A stretch of DNA of 8,461 nt from an uncultured Chloroflexota bacterium (GTDB lineage: Bacteria; Chloroflexota; Chloroflexia; Chloroflexales; Roseiflexaceae). How positions within the stretch are numbered: the stretch's first letter is position 1; every line of letters begins with the position of its first letter. This document shows, piece by piece, positions 5,873 to 8,461 of this stretch. The notes beneath the pieces are model-generated. The model saw nothing but the letters and a program-made list of their open reading frames with translations, did not search any database and was not told the origin of the DNA. The position numbers and the translations under genes are program-made. Location: positions 1 through 8,461 of the forward strand of contig CAIQIY010000505.1 of the NCBI GenBank assembly GCA_903871975.1. Reading direction: 5' to 3'.

Positions 5873-7675
5873 CTATGCTTCATTCAGTGACAGGACCGCC
5901 ATGAACGCTTCTTGCGGGATTTCGACGCTACCGACCATCTTCATGCGCTTCTTGCCTTCTTTTTGTTTCTCGAGCAATTTGCGCTTGCGCGTGATGTCGC
6001 CACCATAGCACTTGCTCAACACATCCTTGCGCATCGCCTTGATGGTTTCGCGCGCGATGATCTTGCTGCCAATGGCGGCCTGGATCGGTACCTCGAACAT
6101 TTGGCGTGGAATCAACTTGCGCAGCCGTTCGACGAGCTGCCGCCCTTGATGGTATGCCGTGTCGCGATGAACAATCAACGACAGCGCGTCGACGGGCTGT
6201 GCGTTCACCAGAATGTCGAGCTTGACCAGTTCGGCCTCCTGGTAGCCAGCCAGCGCGTAGTCGAGCGATGCATATCCCTGGGTGCGTGATTTGAGCTGAT
6301 CGTAGAAGTCGACGACGATCTCGGCCAGCGGGATGCGATAGCGCAGCAGGACACGCTGCGGGTCGAGATGTTCCATCGCTTCGAACTGCCCACGCTTGCC
6401 GGTGACGAGCTCCATGATCGTGCCGATGTAACGCGTCGGCGTGATCACGGAGATCTGCATCACCGGCTCTTCGATCACTTCGATCTGCCCAGCCTCGGGC
6501 ATCAGCGAAGGATTGTCGACCTGAATGATCTCGCCGTTGGTGCACATCACCTGATATTCGACGCTCGGCGCGGTGATCAGCAGGTCGAGATCGTATTCGC
6601 GCTCGAGCCGTTCGCGGACGATCTCCATGTGCAACATGCCGAGAAAGCCACAGCGGAAACCAAAGCCGAGGGCGCCGGACTTCTCGGGCTGATATGAGAG
6701 CGCGGCGTCGTTCAGCTTGAGCCGCTCGAGTGCCTCGCGCAGTTCGACATACTCGTTGGATTCGACCGGATACAAGCCGGCGAAGACCATCGGTTTGGCC
6801 GGGCGGTAGCCCGGCAGCGCGGTGCTGGCGGGCTGCGCCGCCAACGTGACCGTGTCGCCGACCTGGCATTCGCCGATCTGTTTGAGCCCGGTGGCGATGT
6901 AGCCGACATCGCCCGGCCCCAGCTCGTCGAGCGGCGTCATGGTCGGGCGGAAGATGCCGATCTCGAGTTGTTCGACAGTGATGCCGGTCCCCATGAGCAG
7001 GATGCGGTCGCCACGGCGCAAGGCACCGTCGACGATGCGGACGTAGGCGATGACGCCTTTGTACGGATCGTAGTGCGAGTCGAAGATCAGGGCGCGCAGT
7101 GGCTCGTCGGGGCGACCGCGCGGCGGCGGCACGCGCGCTACGATGGCAGCGAGCAACTCGTCGATGCCGATGCCCTGCTTGGCCGAGACACGCAGGACAT
7201 CCTCGGCGGGCAGCCCCAGGACACGCTCGATGTCCTCGGCGACGTCATCGGGGTGAGCGCCGGGAAGATCGATCTTGTTCATCACCGGGATGATCGTCAG
7301 GTCGTTCTCGAGCGCCATGTAGACGTTCGCCAGCGTCTGGGCCTCGATCCCCTGCGATGCGTCGACGACCAGCACGGCACCTTCGCAGGCGGCGAGCGCC
7401 CGGCCAACCTCGTAGCTGAAATCGACGTGCCCCGGGCAATCGATCAGGTTCAGGCCATAGTCCTGGCCGTCGATGCGGTGACTCATGTGCACCGCCTTGG
7501 CCTTGATGGTGATGCCCTTCTCGCGCTCCAGGTCCATCGCATCGAGCAACTGGTCGCGCCGCTCACGGTCGCTGATGGTGCCGGTGCGCTCGAGCAGCCG
7601 GTCGGACAGCGTCGTCTTGCCGTGATCGATGTGGGCGATGATCGAAAAGTTGCGGGTGTGTTGCTGTGGTGTCAT
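5873..7675 (-). CDS. lepA: Elongation factor 4 (LepA), ribosome-associated translational GTPase
   Basis: The 600-residue protein has full LepA length and architecture. GTPase motifs: G1 'AHIDHGKT' (14-21), G3 'DCPGH' (79-83, with the catalytic His83), G4 'NKID' (133-136), and a G5 'SAK'. Domain II, the EF-G III/V-like domains, and the LepA-specific C-terminal domain follow, with 'KCYGGDITRKRKLLEKQKEG' and 'KKRMKMVGSVEIPQEAFMAVL' near the end. EF-4 binds ribosomes, can back-translocate them in vitro, and affects initiation and ribosome assembly; it associates with the membrane under some conditions. I prefer the ATG at 7675 because 'MTPQQHTRNFSIIAHIDHGK' fits the family N-terminus. A GAGG lies 10 nt upstream. 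A GTG at 7696 would add seven residues. It is the first gene of the minus-strand operon. Confidence 0.98.
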   Translation of the reverse strand: MTPQQHTRNFSIIAHIDHGKTTLSDRLLERTGTISDRERRDQLLDAMDLEREKGITIKAKAVHMSHRIDGQDYGLNLIDCPGHVDFSYEVGRALAACEGAVLVVDASQGIEAQTLANVYMALENDLTIIPVMNKIDLPGAHPDDVAEDIERVLGLPAEDVLRVSAKQGIGIDELLAAIVARVPPPRGRPDEPLRALIFDSHYDPYKGVIAYVRIVDGALRRGDRILLMGTGITVEQLEIGIFRPTMTPLDELGPGDVGYIATGLKQIGECQVGDTVTLAAQPASTALPGYRPAKPMVFAGLYPVESNEYVELREALERLKLNDAALSYQPEKSGALGFGFRCGFLGMLHMEIVRERLEREYDLDLLITAPSVEYQVMCTNGEIIQVDNPSLMPEAGQIEVIEEPVMQISVITPTRYIGTIMELVTGKRGQFEAMEHLDPQRVLLRYRIPLAEIVVDFYDQLKSRTQGYASLDYALAGYQEAELVKLDILVNAQPVDALSLIVHRDTAYHQGRQLVERLRKLIPRQMFEVPIQAAIGSKIIARETIKAMRKDVLSKCYGGDITRKRKLLEKQKEGKKRMKMVGSVEIPQEAFMAVLSLNEA

Positions 7676-7767
7676 GGTGTCGTCGCCTCGGCTCACGTAC
7701 TGCTCTCGGATGTCCGGTCGATCGATGGATCAGGTGCGACTCACCACGCGCGATCGCTCGCATCGCC

Positions 7768-7796
7768 AGTATAGCAGAAGCGCAACGCAGGCGCAA
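7768..7796 (-). promoter_or_regulatory. Housekeeping-sigma promoter with extended -10, driving lepA and the downstream operon
   Basis: On the minus strand TTGCGC (7796-7791) is followed after exactly 17 bp by TATACT (7773-7768). The -10 is preceded by TGC, giving the extended -10 form TGnTATACT. Transcription would start near 7761, leaving a leader of about 85 nt before the lepA ATG. The spacing and the position immediately upstream of the operon make this a good candidate. Confidence 0.75.
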
Positions 7797-7841
7797 TTGC
7801 TCGGAGTAGCGCGTCGGGGCTGGCAACGTCGGGTGGGGCGC

Positions 7842-7854
7842 GGCACCTGGTGCC
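7842..7854. repeat. Short palindrome GGCACC-T-GGTGCC
   Basis: Two perfect 6-bp arms surround a single central base about 45 bp upstream of the lepA -35. An odd-centred palindrome of this size could be a transcription-factor half-site pair. In GC-rich DNA it could also arise by chance, and no factor is identified. Confidence 0.35.
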
Positions 7855-7937
7855 ACGACTGGGCCGGCCATCGGCGCTGCACCGTACGCGCGTGGTGGCT
7901 CGAGCGGCGCACGGATCCATGGTGCGTGATCACGACG

Positions 7938-7971
7938 CGTGCGCTGGATCGTGCCGCCCGACCAGCGCACG
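7938..7971. repeat. 10-bp perfect inverted repeat with 14-nt loop
   Basis: CGTGCGCTGG (7938-7947) and CCAGCGCACG (7962-7971) are exact reverse complements separated by 14 bases. It lies mid-way in the divergent intergenic spacer, well upstream of both promoters. No T-run follows on either strand, so it is not an obvious terminator. It may be an operator-like element or the core of a small structured RNA. Confidence 0.6.
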
Positions 7972-8104
7972 AGCGTGGGGGCGCGCACCACACCGCGACC
8001 ACGCGCCATCCGGCTGTTCCGCACCAGAAGGCGTTCTCGTGTGCCGACACCGACACCGTGCGCTTCTGCCCCATCGCGGCTCGCGCATCCAATCCGCCGG
8101 GTGC

Positions 8105-8134
8105 CTCACACCACCTGCTATACTCTGCTATACT
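8105..8134 (+). promoter_or_regulatory. Promoter with duplicated extended -10, driving the methyltransferase
   Basis: Two TATACT hexamers (8119-8124 and 8129-8134), each preceded by TGC, give two extended -10 elements ten bases apart. A weak -35 candidate CTCACA (8105-8110; four of six matches to TTGACA) is 18 bp from the second hexamer. Extended -10 promoters often need little -35. Transcription would start near 8131 and/or 8141, leaving a leader of roughly 27-37 nt. Confidence 0.65.
8115..8134 (+). repeat. Exact tandem duplication of CTGCTATACT
   Basis: The 10-bp unit CTGCTATACT occurs twice head to tail with no mismatch. Its nine-base core TGCTATACT is also found on the minus strand as the -10 of the lepA promoter. 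A 10-bp unit is close to one helical turn, so both copies would face the same side of the DNA. Confidence 0.9.
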
Positions 8135-8167
8135 GATCAGCACGATCGACGTCCAGTGGGGGGTTGC

Positions 8168-8461
8168 ATGTCGCCGCAGGATCACGTTGTGCGCCAATTC
8201 GACCCGGTGGCTGCGCACTATGCCACCAGTGTCGTACATGCCCAGGGTGCCGACCTGGCGGCGCTCGTGGCGGCGCTGCCGGCGCACGCGGTTGATGCGC
8301 TCGACGTCGGCTGCGGGCCGGGGCATACTGCGCTGGCGATCGCGCCCCGGCTGCAGACGGTGGTGGCGATCGACCTGAGCGAGGCGATGCTCGCGCAGGC
8401 GCGGCAGCTGGCACGGCAACGCGGTCTTGCGACGGTGCGGTTCGAGCATGGCGATGCCGCG
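8168..8461 (+). CDS. Class I SAM-dependent methyltransferase (Methyltransf_11/YafE-like), N-terminal 98 residues; cut by right edge
   Basis: The frame is open through the last base (98 codons). The start 'MSPQDHVVRQFDPVAAHYAT' and 'SVVHAQGADL' (21-30) resemble the N-terminal helix of YafE/UbiE-type methyltransferases. Motif I, the SAM-binding loop, is 'LDVGCGPGHTA' (45-55). The acidic residue after the second strand is Asp69 in 'VVAIDLSEAML' (65-75). The remainder, which would show the substrate-binding part, is outside the window, so the substrate cannot be stated. The ATG is preceded by a G-run (TGGGGGG, ending 4 nt before it) that serves as a modest ribosome site. It is transcribed divergently from lepA under the duplicated -10 promoter. 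The family is clear; the exact subfamily is uncertain. Confidence 0.88.
   Translation, partial: MSPQDHVVRQFDPVAAHYATSVVHAQGADLAALVAALPAHAVDALDVGCGPGHTALAIAPRLQTVVAIDLSEAMLAQARQLARQRGLATVRFEHGDAA

Larger units (their letters stand above)
7797..8104. other. Non-coding GC-rich spacer between divergent promoters
   Basis: This stretch of about 310 bases lies between the lepA promoter and the methyltransferase promoter. Open frames cross it on both strands, but their translations are Arg/Pro/Ala-rich and match nothing I recognise. They also continue antisense to or out of frame with the real genes. I see no tRNA, no recognisable riboswitch and no T-tract terminator. It holds two dyad-symmetric elements listed separately. 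An unannotated structured RNA cannot be excluded by eye. Confidence 0.6.

Noticed and set aside
2813..5890. A plus-strand open frame of about 1025 codons running antisense to five minus-strand genes
   Set aside because: Its product is rich in His, Arg and Gln with no recognisable domain, and the opposite strand carries clear conserved families. Long antisense frames are expected in GC-rich DNA because minus-strand codon bias removes stops.
7676..7696. GTG start of lepA at 7696
   Set aside because: Possible, but the extra residues are not conserved in EF-4 and the ATG at 7675 fits the usual N-terminus better. Not excluded.
7820..7860. T-box-like sequence (GGGTGG followed by GCGG) on the plus strand
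   Set aside because: The match to the T-box consensus is partial. There is no specifier stem, terminator or aminoacyl-tRNA/amino-acid gene downstream, and the methyltransferase promoter lies about 270 bases further on.
7563..8449. Open frames on both strands across the divergent intergenic region
   Set aside because: Arg/Pro/Ala-rich products without known motifs. They also cover real lepA and methyltransferase codons in the wrong frame and span both promoters.

Overview
The window is high-GC bacterial chromosome, dense with genes and housekeeping in character. Seven genes run on the minus strand from about 7675 down to 1, and one divergent gene begins on the plus strand at 8168. Several features together suggest the Chloroflexota (class Chloroflexia or a relative): a YabN-type methylase-MazG fusion, a DUF951 protein, an NfeD/slipin pair, and a PpiC lipoprotein with a Thr/Pro-rich 'TATPAP' tail. 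The phylum is an inference and was not tested by any search. I see no sign of a prophage, transposon, CRISPR array, rRNA or tRNA.

Minus-strand layout in transcription order: an extended -10 promoter (7796-7768), lepA (EF-4 GTPase), a 14-bp hairpin in the 48-nt gap, a PpiC-type lipoprotein foldase (prsA-like), a tetrapyrrole methylase-MazG fusion, a small DUF951 protein, a long NfeD membrane protein, a slipin/stomatin-like SPFH protein, and the N-terminal two thirds of leucyl aminopeptidase pepA, cut by the left edge. Gaps in order are 48, 12, 9, 31 and 1 nt, ending in a 4-nt ATGA overlap. Most starts have a clear Shine-Dalgarno sequence, so this reads as one operon. The genes link translation (EF-4), folding outside the membrane (PpiC), membrane organisation and quality control (NfeD + slipin), nucleotide sanitation (MazG) and final peptide turnover (PepA).

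The right end is a roughly 490-nt divergent intergenic region. It holds the lepA promoter, a GC-rich non-coding stretch with a 10-bp inverted repeat and a short odd palindrome, and a promoter with an exact tandem duplication of its extended -10 element. That promoter serves a class I SAM-dependent methyltransferase truncated by the right edge.

The most notable observation is that the NfeD protein appears to be a pseudoprotease. The Ser of the ClpP-like Ser/Lys dyad aligns with Ala, and the whole 439-residue protein contains no lysine. I found no wholly new system; the rest is a conventional gene set with some unusual regulatory details.
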